Assembly (NCBI GenBank): GCA_002395925.1
Contig: DGVM01000028.1
Coordinates: 1-15,930 of the forward strand
Reading direction: 5' to 3'
Length of the DNA stretch: 15,930 nt
Source of the DNA: Bacteroidales bacterium UBA4284
Lineage (GTDB): Bacteria; Bacteroidota; Bacteroidia; Bacteroidales; UBA932
This document shows, one piece after another, positions 1-7,453 of the stretch. Every line of letters begins with the position of its first letter. Position 1 is the first letter of the stretch. The position numbers and the translations under genes are program-made. The notes under the pieces were generated by a model. That model had not been told where the DNA came from. It made no database searches and saw only the letters and a list, made by a program, of their open reading frames with translations.

Positions 1-477
1 GCTCCCGGCGATACCATCGAGGTTCAGATTCTCGACTTCGACGAGCAGAATCACAAACTCAGCCTCGGCCACAAGCAGCTCACTCCTAATCCTTGGGACG
101 AGATCGAGGCCAAGTTCCCCGTAGGCTCCACTGTTGAGGGTACAGTCGCTTCCGTGTCCGACAAGGGTGCCCAGATCACCCTCGACGGCGATGCCGAAGG
201 CTTTGCATTCAACCGCGAGATCGTCAAGGAAGACGGTAAGAGCGCAGTGGTAGGCGAAACCCTTCCGTTCAAGGTCGTCGAGCTCCGTCGCAGCACCCGC
301 CGCATCATCCTGAGCCACCTGCGTACTTACCAGGAGGTCAAGGAGAAGGCAGCCGTCTCCGAGGCCGAGACCACCAAGAAGGCAGTCAAGAAGGTCAACG
401 CCACCGTAGAGAAGACCACTCTCGGCGACATCGACGCCCTGGCAGCCCTCAAGGAGAAACTCGAGAAAGGAGAGTAA
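1..477 (+). CDS. rpsA: 30S ribosomal protein S1, C-terminal part (5' end outside window)
   Basis: Frame 1 is open from the first base to TAA at 475-477, giving the last 158 residues of a larger protein. The first ~25 residues are the end of one S1 (OB-fold) repeat, with the typical LSLGHKQL ending followed by NPWDEIEAKFPVGS, the usual linker between S1 repeats in ribosomal S1. A full S1 repeat follows at about residues 41-108, then a charged tail (EVKEKAAVSEAE) and an end rich in Leu, Lys and Glu (LAALKEKLEKGE) of the kind found on Bacteroidetes S1. S1 binds mRNA at the small subunit and is especially relevant in Bacteroidetes, where Shine-Dalgarno pairing is little used. The next gene (rnz) starts at the base after the stop, so the two are probably co-transcribed and translationally coupled. 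The truncation is due to the window edge, not a mutation. Confidence 0.9.
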   Translation, partial: APGDTIEVQILDFDEQNHKLSLGHKQLTPNPWDEIEAKFPVGSTVEGTVASVSDKGAQITLDGDAEGFAFNREIVKEDGKSAVVGETLPFKVVELRRSTRRIILSHLRTYQEVKEKAAVSEAETTKKAVKKVNATVEKTTLGDIDALAALKEKLEKGE

Positions 478-1281
478 ATGATCCTTCGACTCACTACAAT
501 GGGCACGGCTTCGGCCATGCCCATTTCTGATAGAAATCCAAGCGCCCAGATGCTAGAAGCAAGTGGGCGCTTGTTTCTGATAGACTGCGGCGAAGGCACC
601 CAGCAGCAGATACGCCGCTGTCATCTGTCGTTTCTCAAGATCGAGGCCATCTTCATATCCCACATCCACGGAGACCACCTCTTCGGCCTCTTCGGTCTGC
701 TGAACACCATGGCCATGTACGGGCGGAGCGCTCCGCTCGACATCTATGGCCCGCAGGCACTCGGGGGAGTGCTCAATTTCTATCGCTGCTATTTCGGGAC
801 GGGCGACCTGTACGAGCTCCGTTTCCACCAGCTGGATAGCAAGGAGCCGGTGCTTGTGCATAGCTCCAAGTCCGTAACCGTAAGCGCTTTCCCCCTCAAT
901 CACAAGATTGATTGCTACGGCTTCCGCTTCGACGAAATCGTTACGCCCAGGCACATGGAGGCCAACCCGGCATACCGTCCCAAGTCCTATGCCTATTGCT
1001 CCGATACCGCACCTTTCCCGCAACTCGCGGAGTGGGTGAAGGGGGTGAGCTGCCTGTATCACGAGGCTACCTATCCCGTAGAGATGGCAGACAAGGCCGG
1101 GCAACGGTTCCACTCCACCACGGCAGACGCCGCACGTTGTGCCCTCGAGGCAGGTGCCGAAAGGCTGATAGTGGGCCATTATTCGTCTCGGGTTACTGAT
1201 TTTGAAGCTTTTATTCAGGAGTGCCGTGCAATCTTTCCCTCTACGATTGCGGCAAATGATTGTGAAGTCTTCGAAATTTAG
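478..1281 (+). CDS. rnz: Ribonuclease Z (tRNase Z), compact form
   Basis: Metallo-beta-lactamase-fold endonuclease that cuts the 3' trailer from tRNA precursors in the cytoplasm. The protein has 267 residues. Zinc-site motifs are intact: DCGEGTQ near residue 36, HIHGDH (H62, H64, D66, H67), H142 in NHKID, D176 in CSDT, H195-E196 in the HEAT motif, H212 in HSTT and H234 in GHYSSR. The start ATG follows the S1 stop directly; AAGGAG at 467-472 could act as a ribosome-binding site, although it also encodes the end of S1. Usual bacterial and Bacteroides RNase Z proteins have about 300-310 residues. The shortfall lies between GFRF (about residue 150) and SYAYCSDT (about residue 170): roughly 20 residues there instead of the usual ~55-60, so most of the flexible exosite arm that grips the tRNA elbow is absent. 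Identity as an RNase Z family member is near certain; exact substrate range is not. Confidence 0.93.
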   Translation: MILRLTTMGTASAMPISDRNPSAQMLEASGRLFLIDCGEGTQQQIRRCHLSFLKIEAIFISHIHGDHLFGLFGLLNTMAMYGRSAPLDIYGPQALGGVLNFYRCYFGTGDLYELRFHQLDSKEPVLVHSSKSVTVSAFPLNHKIDCYGFRFDEIVTPRHMEANPAYRPKSYAYCSDTAPFPQLAEWVKGVSCLYHEATYPVEMADKAGQRFHSTTADAARCALEAGAERLIVGHYSSRVTDFEAFIQECRAIFPSTIAANDCEVFEI

Positions 1282-1293
1282 TATCTTTAGACC

Positions 1294-2223
1294 GTGAAAA
1301 GAATAGTTGCAATCATGCTGGCCGTGTCGCTGTCGGTCGCCGCGGTCCTTGAACCTTATGAGACGTATATACAAAAGTACTCTTCGATAGCCGTATCCGA
1401 GATGCGGCGCACCGGAGTGCCTGCCTCCATTACACTTGCCCAGGGCATTGTAGAGTCCGCCGCCGGACAGTCCACCCTGGCCTCCAAGTACAACAACCAT
1501 TTCGGCATCAAGTGTCACAACGACTGGAAGGGCAAGAAAACCTACAGGGACGATGACAAGCAGGGCGAGTGCTTCAGGGTGTATTCCAACGCTGCGGCAT
1601 CGTTCAAAGACCATTCAGACTTTCTGCGCTATAAAGACCGCTACAAGTCGCTTTTCAACTTGGAACCCACCGATTACAAGGGCTGGGCAAAGGGGCTCAA
1701 GGCTGCCGGCTATGCAACCGACCCGGGCTATGCAGCCAAACTCATCAAAGTCATTGAGGAGTATCAGCTGTACCGTTTCGACAATCAGATGGCGGACGAT
1801 GTTCCCGAGCCGCCCCTGGCAATCGAACAGCCTGTGGAAATAACCAGGTCGGAGGCTCGCGAGGTCATACGTATTTCCCTTTCCCGCGACGTGTACGAAG
1901 TCAATGGCGTTCCGTGCATATATGCTGTCCAAGGCGACACTTATGCCACCATCGCATCGGCTTACGATCTTTTCCCCGGAGAGATACTGCGTTTCAACGA
2001 CCTCTCCGAGGACCGTCCGCTCCGTGCCGGCGAAATCGTTTATCTTCAGCGTAAGAAGACCAAGGCCGCAAAAGGGCTCGACAAATACATAGCCGACGTT
2101 GATTCCGGCTCGCTGCGCGATATCTCCCAGCGCTTCGGCGTCAAACTGTCATCTCTTTGCAAGCTTAACTCCCTCAAGAAAGACGCCGTCCCCTCCGAGG
2201 GCGATACAATTTACCTCCGCTGA
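1294..2223 (+). CDS. Exported glucosaminidase (FlgJ/LytG-like) with C-terminal LysM repeats
   Basis: Predicted endo-beta-N-acetylglucosaminidase that cleaves peptidoglycan glycan strands in the periplasm. I took the GTG at 1294 because it adds Lys-Arg before the hydrophobic stretch (MKRIVAIMLAVSLSVAAV) and makes a proper signal peptide; the in-frame ATG at 1315 would lose the positive N-terminus. The glucosaminidase domain spans about residues 28-165, with AQGIVESAAGQS (E54 is the expected catalytic acid), NNHFGIKC, and the GYATDPGYAAKL block typical of the family. Two LysM-like modules follow, at about 207-252 (YAVQGDTYATIA) and 265-309 (DISQRFGVKLSSL, then EGDTIYLR), for glycan binding. Total length is 309 aa. 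The gene lies 12 bp after rnz and overlaps mltG by one base. A weak promoter-like pair, ATTG at 1259-1262 and TATCTTTA at 1282-1289 with 19 bp between, could give it its own start. Confidence 0.88.
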   Translation: MKRIVAIMLAVSLSVAAVLEPYETYIQKYSSIAVSEMRRTGVPASITLAQGIVESAAGQSTLASKYNNHFGIKCHNDWKGKKTYRDDDKQGECFRVYSNAAASFKDHSDFLRYKDRYKSLFNLEPTDYKGWAKGLKAAGYATDPGYAAKLIKVIEEYQLYRFDNQMADDVPEPPLAIEQPVEITRSEAREVIRISLSRDVYEVNGVPCIYAVQGDTYATIASAYDLFPGEILRFNDLSEDRPLRAGEIVYLQRKKTKAAKGLDKYIADVDSGSLRDISQRFGVKLSSLCKLNSLKKDAVPSEGDTIYLR

Positions 2224-3227
2224 TGAAAAAAATTGTTTGGAGCCTGATTGCGATCCTCGCACTTGTGGCAGGGGTCATTGCATACAACTGGCTAAGGGAC
2301 AATAAAATTGCCAACTTTTACGGGAATGCCGAACTGTATGTCAAGCCGGGCGACACTCCCGAGGACGTGATTTCCAGCCTCAAGGGGCAGCTCAAGATCC
2401 TGAGCGAAAGGAGGCTCCGCAAGGTGTTCGGCGAAAAGTCCGTCGCGACATACATCAAGCCGGGCCATTATACCGTAAACAGTAAGAGCACAAGCGTTTA
2501 TGTGGCCCGAATGCTCAACAACGGCTGGCAGACCCCGGTATCCTTCACCCTTGCCGGCTCCCTGCGTACCCGGGAAGAGTTAGCCCGCAAGATTTCCCGC
2601 CAGCTGCAGATAGATTCGGCTGATGTCATGAAAGCATTCGAGGATTCCTCGCTTATGGCTTCTTATGGCGCCAGTACCGAGAATGTGTTTCCCGCGTTCT
2701 TCCCGGCGACATACAGTCTTTATTGGTGTACCACAATGGAAGAAGTCCTGGACCTTTGCCGCAAGGCTTCTGAGGCCTTCTGGACCGACGAGAACAAGGA
2801 GAAGGCCGCCCGGGTGGGCCTGAGCCCCCGTGAGGCCGTAGTGCTGGCTTCCATAGTCAAGGGCGAGTCCAACTATAAACCGGAGTACAACAAGATAGCG
2901 GGCGTTTATCTCAACCGTCTCAAGAGAGGCATGCTGCTGCAGGCCGATCCCACAGTGGCTTACTGCTACGATTACGTTCTCAGGAGGGTCCTGTTCCGTC
3001 ATCTTGAGTTCGATTCTCCATACAATACCTATAAGTATGCCGGGCTCCCTCCGGGCCCCATAAACGTACCGGACAAGGAGTACATCGAAGCCGTCCTCAA
3101 TCCCGATTACGGCGGCGGCAGCCTGTTCTTCTGTGCCAGTCCTTCGCTCGACGGCACCCATGTGTTCGCCAAGACGGCCGAGGCTCATGCCAGAAATGCC
3201 AGGGCGTTTCAGAAAGCTCTAAAATAA
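2223..3227 (+). CDS. mltG: Endolytic murein transglycosylase MltG
   Basis: Inner-membrane lytic transglycosylase (YceG family) that cuts nascent glycan strands and is thought to end their polymerisation. The ATG overlaps the preceding stop (TGATG), implying translational coupling. The protein has 334 aa: a single N-terminal membrane segment (about residues 4-21), a LysM-like subdomain, then the catalytic domain. Signature motifs are ASIVKGES with E215 as the expected catalytic glutamate, NRLKRGMLLQADPT around residues 235-250, YNTYKYAGLPPGPI near 270-285, and a C-terminal HVFAKTAEAH block. The usual family form is ASIVEKET, so the residues around the catalytic Glu differ slightly but Glu itself is kept. 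Pairing with a glucosaminidase in the same operon suggests joint control of strand length. No terminator is visible after the stop; the M16 promoter follows at once. Confidence 0.94.
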   Translation: MKKIVWSLIAILALVAGVIAYNWLRDNKIANFYGNAELYVKPGDTPEDVISSLKGQLKILSERRLRKVFGEKSVATYIKPGHYTVNSKSTSVYVARMLNNGWQTPVSFTLAGSLRTREELARKISRQLQIDSADVMKAFEDSSLMASYGASTENVFPAFFPATYSLYWCTTMEEVLDLCRKASEAFWTDENKEKAARVGLSPREAVVLASIVKGESNYKPEYNKIAGVYLNRLKRGMLLQADPTVAYCYDYVLRRVLFRHLEFDSPYNTYKYAGLPPGPINVPDKEYIEAVLNPDYGGGSLFFCASPSLDGTHVFAKTAEAHARNARAFQKALK

Positions 3228-3228
3228 C

Positions 3229-3259
3229 ATTGAAATTCAATAATTATTTATTATACTTG
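3229..3259 (+). promoter_or_regulatory. Bacteroidetes-type promoter of the M16 peptidase gene
   Basis: The AT-rich gap after mltG holds ATTG at 3229-3232, a 19-bp spacer and TATACTTG at 3252-3259, close to the Bacteroidetes consensus TTTG-N19-TAnnTTTG (one mismatch in each box). Transcription would start around 3264-3268, giving a leader of about 15-20 nt before the ATG at 3283. The call is by pattern only. Confidence 0.65.
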
Positions 3260-3282
3260 CAAAATTATTAACGAATATTGAT

Positions 3283-6102
3283 ATGAAAAAATTCGTAATT
3301 ATCATTGCATCGATCTTAGGAGTAAACATTGCGCTGAATGCGCAGACCCCGCTCCCCAACGACCCTGCGACCCGCGTCGGCAAACTCGACAACGGCCTGA
3401 CTTACTATCTCCGTCATAACGACAAGCCTGCCCAGAGGGCGGAGTTCTACCTGGCAACCCATATCGGAGCCATTCAGGAAACCCCCGACCAGGACGGACT
3501 TGCGCACTTCCTCGAGCACATGTGCTTCAACGGACTCAAGAACCTTCCCGGCAAGCAGATGCTTGATTATCTGCAGAGCATCGGCGCCGAGTTCGGACGC
3601 AATATCAACGCTTCCACAGGTGTGGAGTCAACCCAGTATATGCTTAACAACATCCCCGTCGCACGCGAGGGCGTTGTAGATACCTGTCTGCTCATCATGC
3701 ATGATTATTCCCATTTCGTGCTCAACGAGCAGGAGGAAATCGACGCCGAGAGGGGAGTCATCATAGAGGAGCGCCGCCAGAGGCGCAACGCCTCCTGGCG
3801 TATGTATGAGCAGAACAAGCGGTACATGTATAAGGGTTCCAAGTATGCCGACTGCTCACTTATCGGCAGCCAGGAGAATCTCGAGACTTTCAAGCGCGAG
3901 AGCCTCGTGAACTTCTACGAAACCTGGTATCGTCCCGACAATCAGGCGCTTGTAGTGGTTGGCGACATCGACGTCGATAAGGTCGAGGCCAAGATAAAGA
4001 GCCTCTGGGCCGACATTCCCGCACCTGTCAATCCCAAGCAGAAGGACGTAATCAAGATACCCGACAACAAGGAGCCCATAGTGGGAGTCGTAACCGATCC
4101 CGAGGCCACCGGATGCGAGGTCGAGCTGCTCTGGAAGAGCGAGCCCATACCTGCACAGTTCGCCAATACCGACGTGGCTTTCATCAACGACCTTCTCAAG
4201 GACATTATCTCCAATGTCATGTCGGAGCGTTTCGAGGAAATCACTTCCAAGCCCGGCGCACCTTTCCTCGGAGGTTTCCTTGGTATTTACAAACTTACCG
4301 AGACCTGCGAAGCCGTTCTGGGCGACGTATCCTTCAAGGAGGGTGAAGCCCTGCCGGCATTCAAGGCATTCTATACCGAAATCGAGAAGATGAAGCGTTT
4401 CGGCTTCTCCGACAGCGAGATACAGCGCGCCAAGGATGAAATCCTCAGCCGTTACGAGAAAAGAGCCGAAGGTGCCGACAGCCGCAAGAATCCTGAGTTC
4501 GTGCAGCCCATCATCAGCAACTTCTTCAACAACACTCCTTACATGGATCCCGCTGTCGAGCTGCAGCTCGCCAAGGCCATGCTCGCTGCCATCCCTGCTG
4601 CAGCCGTAAACCAGACCGTCGCCCAGATCATTACCGACGACAACATGGTGCTGCTGTACAACGGTCCCGCAAAGGAAGGCCTCGTCAATCCCACCGAGGA
4701 GCAGTTGCTCGAAACTCTCGAGGCTGTCAAAGCCTCCGATATCCAGGCAAATGCAGAAGAGGTCATCGACAGCCAGTTTATAGATCCTGCAAGCATACGC
4801 AGCGGCAAGGTCAAGAAGACCCGTGAGCTGATAAAAGGCTTCAAGGAGTGGACGCTCAGCAATGGTGTCACCGTGGCTTACCTTCCTACGGAATTCAAGA
4901 AGGACCAGGTTCTCGTGCGCCTCGTGATGGACGGCGGACAGTCCCTCATCCCCGACGCCGACCTCCCTTCGTTTGAAAGCAATATCTGGAACCTGTTCCG
5001 CAGCAACAGCGGCGTTTCCAAGTATCCCAGCTCCACGGTTACCAAGATGCTTGCCGGCAAGCAGGTCAGCGTCAATACCTACATCAATGCCATCACTCAC
5101 GGAATCTCCGCAAGCTGCCAGCCCAAGGACCTCGAGACAGCCCTGCAGCTGCTCTACCTCAATTTCACTGATCCCCGTTACGAGCAAGATGCTTTCGATG
5201 TAGCCAAGAGCCAGATAGAGGCTGTTCTGCCCAATCTGCAGCAGACCCCCGACTTCAAGTTCCAGCAGGCTTTCAGCCGTACGCTGTTCGGCGACAACCC
5301 CCGCAACATCGTCCTCGACCAGAAGGTGCTCGACGCAGCCAATCTTGCGACCATCGAGAAGAACTGCAAGAAACTCTTCGCCAGTGCCAAGGGTGCCAAA
5401 GTCTATATCGTTGGCAACGTTGATCCCGAAACACTCAAGCCTCTGGTGGAGAAGTATATCGCCTCCCTCCCCGCAAAGGGCAAGGCTCTCAGCTGGAAAG
5501 ACACCGGCGAGCGCCTCGTTCAGGGAAAGGTTGAGAATGCGTTCAAGGCCGACATGCAGACTCCGCAGACCACCGTGCTGCAGGTTTACAACAACTACGA
5601 TACTGATTACAGCGTCGCCAAGAAAGTCAATCTCTCTGCAGCGTCCTTCATCCTCGACATGATATATGTTGCGACCCTCCGTGAAGAGGAAGGCGGTACC
5701 TACGGCGCATCTTCTGCCATGGAAATCCAGAAGTACCCCGTTCCCCGTTCCGTTATCCAGGTTTACTTCAACACCAATCCCAGCAGCTCCGACAAGCTCC
5801 GTTCCCTCGCGGTCGAAGGACTTCGCAAGCTTGCCGAAGAAGGCCCTACCGAGGAGCAGATGACCCGCGTACGCGAGAACTTTGCAAAGAACATCCCCGA
5901 GAGCCGCATCCAGAACGGTTACTGGCTTGAGGAAATCAATTACTGGTACAATTACAAGGGCATGGACTACGATGCCGAGTATGAGGCTGCTGTTGCCGCC
6001 CTCACTCCCGAGAGCATTAAAAATGCCGTCAGCGAGGTGCTCGCTTCCGGCAATTTCGTAGAGGTTGTAATGAGCCCGGACAAGACAGCCGAGCGCGAGT
6101 AA
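3283..6102 (+). CDS. Secreted M16 family zinc metallopeptidase (pitrilysin-like, two-module)
   Basis: Full-length 939-aa M16 peptidase. A signal peptide (MKKFVIIIASILGVNIALNA, cut before Gln21) puts it in the periplasm or outside. The inverted zinc motif HxxEH is present as H75-F-L-E78-H79, and E156 lies 77 residues after H79 in DAERGVIIEE, the same spacing as the third ligand in pitrilysin, so the N-terminal half should be catalytically competent. The second half (about residue 510 on, beginning GFKEWTLSNGVTVAYLP) repeats the fold without HxxEH, and contains REEEGGTYGASS, the R/Y substrate-pocket region usual in this family. These enzymes degrade peptides inside a clam-shell chamber; here they may clear signal peptides or imported peptides. 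The gene is monocistronic, with its own promoter, and runs convergently into the DUF1573 gene with only 4 bp between stops. Codon usage is heavily biased to C-ending codons, which hints at good expression. Confidence 0.95.
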   Translation: MKKFVIIIASILGVNIALNAQTPLPNDPATRVGKLDNGLTYYLRHNDKPAQRAEFYLATHIGAIQETPDQDGLAHFLEHMCFNGLKNLPGKQMLDYLQSIGAEFGRNINASTGVESTQYMLNNIPVAREGVVDTCLLIMHDYSHFVLNEQEEIDAERGVIIEERRQRRNASWRMYEQNKRYMYKGSKYADCSLIGSQENLETFKRESLVNFYETWYRPDNQALVVVGDIDVDKVEAKIKSLWADIPAPVNPKQKDVIKIPDNKEPIVGVVTDPEATGCEVELLWKSEPIPAQFANTDVAFINDLLKDIISNVMSERFEEITSKPGAPFLGGFLGIYKLTETCEAVLGDVSFKEGEALPAFKAFYTEIEKMKRFGFSDSEIQRAKDEILSRYEKRAEGADSRKNPEFVQPIISNFFNNTPYMDPAVELQLAKAMLAAIPAAAVNQTVAQIITDDNMVLLYNGPAKEGLVNPTEEQLLETLEAVKASDIQANAEEVIDSQFIDPASIRSGKVKKTRELIKGFKEWTLSNGVTVAYLPTEFKKDQVLVRLVMDGGQSLIPDADLPSFESNIWNLFRSNSGVSKYPSSTVTKMLAGKQVSVNTYINAITHGISASCQPKDLETALQLLYLNFTDPRYEQDAFDVAKSQIEAVLPNLQQTPDFKFQQAFSRTLFGDNPRNIVLDQKVLDAANLATIEKNCKKLFASAKGAKVYIVGNVDPETLKPLVEKYIASLPAKGKALSWKDTGERLVQGKVENAFKADMQTPQTTVLQVYNNYDTDYSVAKKVNLSAASFILDMIYVATLREEEGGTYGASSAMEIQKYPVPRSVIQVYFNTNPSSSDKLRSLAVEGLRKLAEEGPTEEQMTRVRENFAKNIPESRIQNGYWLEEINYWYNYKGMDYDAEYEAAVAALTPESIKNAVSEVLASGNFVEVVMSPDKTAERE

Positions 6103-6106
6103 ACCG

Positions 6107-6508
6107 CTATTTCTTCTTCTTGCCCGTGAAGGCGGTGCCTTTCATGTGCAGGACGACGGGCCTCTCGAGGCCTGACAGATAAACGTTAAGGGTCTTATCG
6201 AAAGGGTAAGGCCCTTCGTCGTTTGTAAAGGTGGCCTGTACCGTGCCGCTCTCGCCGGGGGCGATGGACTTGCGTGTCCATTCCGATTTGGTGCAGGTGC
6301 AGGTAGTGGTGACAGCAAATATGTTGAGAGGTTCGGTGCCTATGTTGGTGATTGTAAATGTGTGGCTTACCGCTCCGTCGCGGGTGTCGATCCTGCCGAA
6401 GTCGTGGACGGTGGAATCGAAGCGGGCAGAGCCTCCGAAATCTTTCTGTGCGAAGGCGGCAAAAGCCGACATCAGCAGGATGGCAATAGCCGAAATACAC
6501 TTTTTCAT
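6107..6508 (-). CDS. Small exported DUF1573 protein
   Basis: 133-aa protein with a signal peptide (residues 1-20, ending AFAAFAQ) and one DUF1573 domain: an Ig-like beta-sandwich of which the diagnostic pieces are HDFGRI, SHTFTITNIGTEPLNI, TTTCTCTKSEWT and PGESGTVQATF. The conserved TxTCxC pair is present, and the protein ends in a lysine run (GKKKK). This family is abundant in Bacteroidetes and has no settled function; it is usually periplasmic or outer-membrane associated. The gene converges on the M16 peptidase and diverges from the ferredoxin gene. Its upstream region includes a perfect TAAATTTG box on the minus strand (6553-6560), so its expression may be tied to that of the ferredoxin. 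I cannot say more on its role from sequence. Confidence 0.88.
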   Translation of the reverse strand: MKKCISAIAILLMSAFAAFAQKDFGGSARFDSTVHDFGRIDTRDGAVSHTFTITNIGTEPLNIFAVTTTCTCTKSEWTRKSIAPGESGTVQATFTNDEGPYPFDKTLNVYLSGLERPVVLHMKGTAFTGKKKK

Positions 6509-6552
6509 GGTTGCAAAAGCTTCTAAAATAAATACTCTGTTTCTTGCTTATT

Positions 6553-6560
6553 CAAATTTA
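6553..6560 (-). promoter_or_regulatory. Probable -7 box of the DUF1573 gene
   Basis: The minus strand reads TAAATTTG at 6560-6553, an exact -7 box, 44 bp before the ATG at 6508. No good TTTG is seen 19-21 bp further upstream (that stretch reads about TTAAAGT), so the promoter is weaker than that of the ferredoxin or needs an activator. Confidence 0.45.
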
Positions 6561-6574
6561 AGGCCGTAAATTTG
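6553..6574. repeat. Inverted repeat joining two divergent -7 boxes
   Basis: CAAATTTA-AGGCCG-TAAATTTG is a perfect 8-bp inverted repeat around a 6-bp centre. The right arm read on the plus strand and the left arm read on the minus strand are both exact TAnnTTTG promoter boxes, so the dyad lies exactly where the two divergent genes (ferredoxin and DUF1573) would start transcription. It may simply be two back-to-back promoters, or an operator for a dimeric regulator. Confidence 0.7.
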
Positions 6575-6597
6575 CATGCACTTTAAATATTTGACTT

Positions 6598-6771
6598 ATG
6601 GCTTACAAAATTTCAGCAGACACTTGTGTCGCATGCGGCACCTGCCAGGGTGAGTGCCCTACCGGCGCCATCAAGGAAGGTGACGTTTACACCATCGATC
6701 CCAACGTGTGTATCGATTGCGGCACTTGCGCAGACGCTTGCCCTATGGGAGCAATCGCTCCGGGTGAGTAA
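6598..6771 (+). CDS. 2[4Fe-4S] ferredoxin, 57 aa
   Basis: A short complete gene from ATG at 6598 to TAA at 6769-6771. The 57-aa product has two classic cluster motifs: C10-x2-C13-x2-C16-x3-C20-Pro and C38-x2-C41-x2-C44-x3-C48-Pro. Cys48 closes one cluster in trans, as in clostridial-type bacterial ferredoxins, and the two halves are visibly duplicated (CPTGAI and CPMGAI). It is a soluble low-potential electron carrier, in anaerobes serving pyruvate:ferredoxin oxidoreductase, hydrogenases and the Rnf complex. The length matches the family (about 55-60 aa), so the protein is intact. It is monocistronic: it has its own promoter and a strong terminator directly after it. No redox partner lies alongside. 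Confidence 0.95.
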   Translation: MAYKISADTCVACGTCQGECPTGAIKEGDVYTIDPNVCIDCGTCADACPMGAIAPGE

Positions 6772-6792
6772 TATTTGCACAGAGTGATCTTC

Positions 6793-6819
6793 AGGGGCCT
6801 TGCACAGGGCCCTTTTTTT
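6793..6819 (+). terminator. Rho-independent terminator of the ferredoxin gene
   Basis: A hairpin of about 9 bp (A-G-GGGCC-TT pairing with AG-GGCCC-TT, including two G-U pairs, loop GCAC) is followed by seven T at 6813-6819. It sits 21 bp after the ferredoxin stop. It also lies just past the stop of the convergent mgtC-like gene, but on that strand no T-run follows the stem, so it should stop mainly plus-strand transcripts. Confidence 0.82.
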
Positions 6820-7441
6820 ATGATATCTCCACCTTGTAGCCCTTGGTCGCCTCAAGAATCTTGCCCACTGTAGAAGAGTAAAGGCGCTGACGTGTTGTCA
6901 TGCTCACCGACATTATGCCGTCGGAAAAGGAGAAGGAGTCAATGCCGGCTCCGGACTTTTTGAGGCTTTCCAGAATGCCGGGAACGTCTGCTCCGACTAC
7001 GGGAGAGACTGACAGGCTTATGTGGCGCTCACCGTACTTCTTGGTAATGAAGTGCATGGTTTCCAGGCAGATGATGGTGAGCAGCGAGGCTGCGACGGCA
7101 ATGTCGTACATTCCAGCTCCGCACGAAAGACCGATTGCGGCAGCCACCCACAGTCCTGCGGCGGTGGTTACTCCGCGGACCACGTTCTTCTGGAAGATGA
7201 TGACGCCGGCTCCGATGAAACCGATGCCGGAGACAACCTGTGCTGCAACGCGCGCCGCGTCGTAGCGGACCCCGTTGAAGGCATATTGGGATATGAGCAT
7301 GAACAATGCGCTTCCGAGCGCCACGATGAAGTGGGTGCGGAGTCCGGCTTCCTTGGCGCGGAACTCACGCTCGAAGCCGATGAGTCCTCCGAGCAGTCCC
7401 GCTATGACGAGCCGTATGATGAAGTCCCAGTGGATAGTCAT
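6818..7441 (-). CDS. MgtC/SapB family membrane protein
   Basis: 207-aa protein, last gene of the six-gene minus-strand unit. The N-terminal ~135 residues form the MgtC membrane domain, with GLIGFEREFRAKEAGLRT (about 19-36), GIGFIGAGVI (72-81) and VRGVTTAAGLWVAAAIG, the family's most conserved blocks, and about four to five membrane helices. A C-terminal soluble domain of about 70 residues (ISLSVSPVVGADVPGILESL to the end) resembles the ACT-like tail of longer MgtC proteins. In pathogens MgtC supports growth at low Mg2+ and inside macrophages, inhibits the F1Fo ATP synthase and influences phosphate uptake; it is not itself a proven Mg2+ transporter. The gene begins 12 bp after the DASS carrier gene, so it is probably co-transcribed. 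The name MgtC is a family label here, since many homologues have other roles. Confidence 0.9.
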   Translation of the reverse strand: MTIHWDFIIRLVIAGLLGGLIGFEREFRAKEAGLRTHFIVALGSALFMLISQYAFNGVRYDAARVAAQVVSGIGFIGAGVIIFQKNVVRGVTTAAGLWVAAAIGLSCGAGMYDIAVAASLLTIICLETMHFITKKYGERHISLSVSPVVGADVPGILESLKKSGAGIDSFSFSDGIMSVSMTTRQRLYSSTVGKILEATKGYKVEIS

Positions 7442-7453
7442 TTCAGATACAGA

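Larger units (their letters stand above)
6543..6574 (+). promoter_or_regulatory. Promoter of the ferredoxin gene
   Basis: CTTG at 6543-6546, a 20-bp spacer and a perfect TAAATTTG at 6567-6574 match the Bacteroidetes -33/-7 pattern. The predicted start lies about 18-20 nt before the ATG at 6598. It overlaps the dyad described at 6553-6574. Confidence 0.72.

Noticed and set aside
1259..1289. Possible internal promoter before the glucosaminidase gene
   Set aside because: The -7 box has a mismatch in the critical last G, and the region is mostly rnz coding sequence; kept only as a remark in the gene entry.
553..1614. 353-aa open frame on the minus strand opposite rnz
   Set aside because: It covers a well-supported RNase Z and part of the glucosaminidase, has no recognisable domain, and its composition is that of an antisense shadow in codon-biased sequence.
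3856..5187. 443-aa open frame on the minus strand inside the M16 peptidase gene
   Set aside because: Antisense to a full-length, motif-complete M16 gene; Leu/Gly/Val/Glu-rich with no domain, as expected when C-ending codons are read on the other strand.
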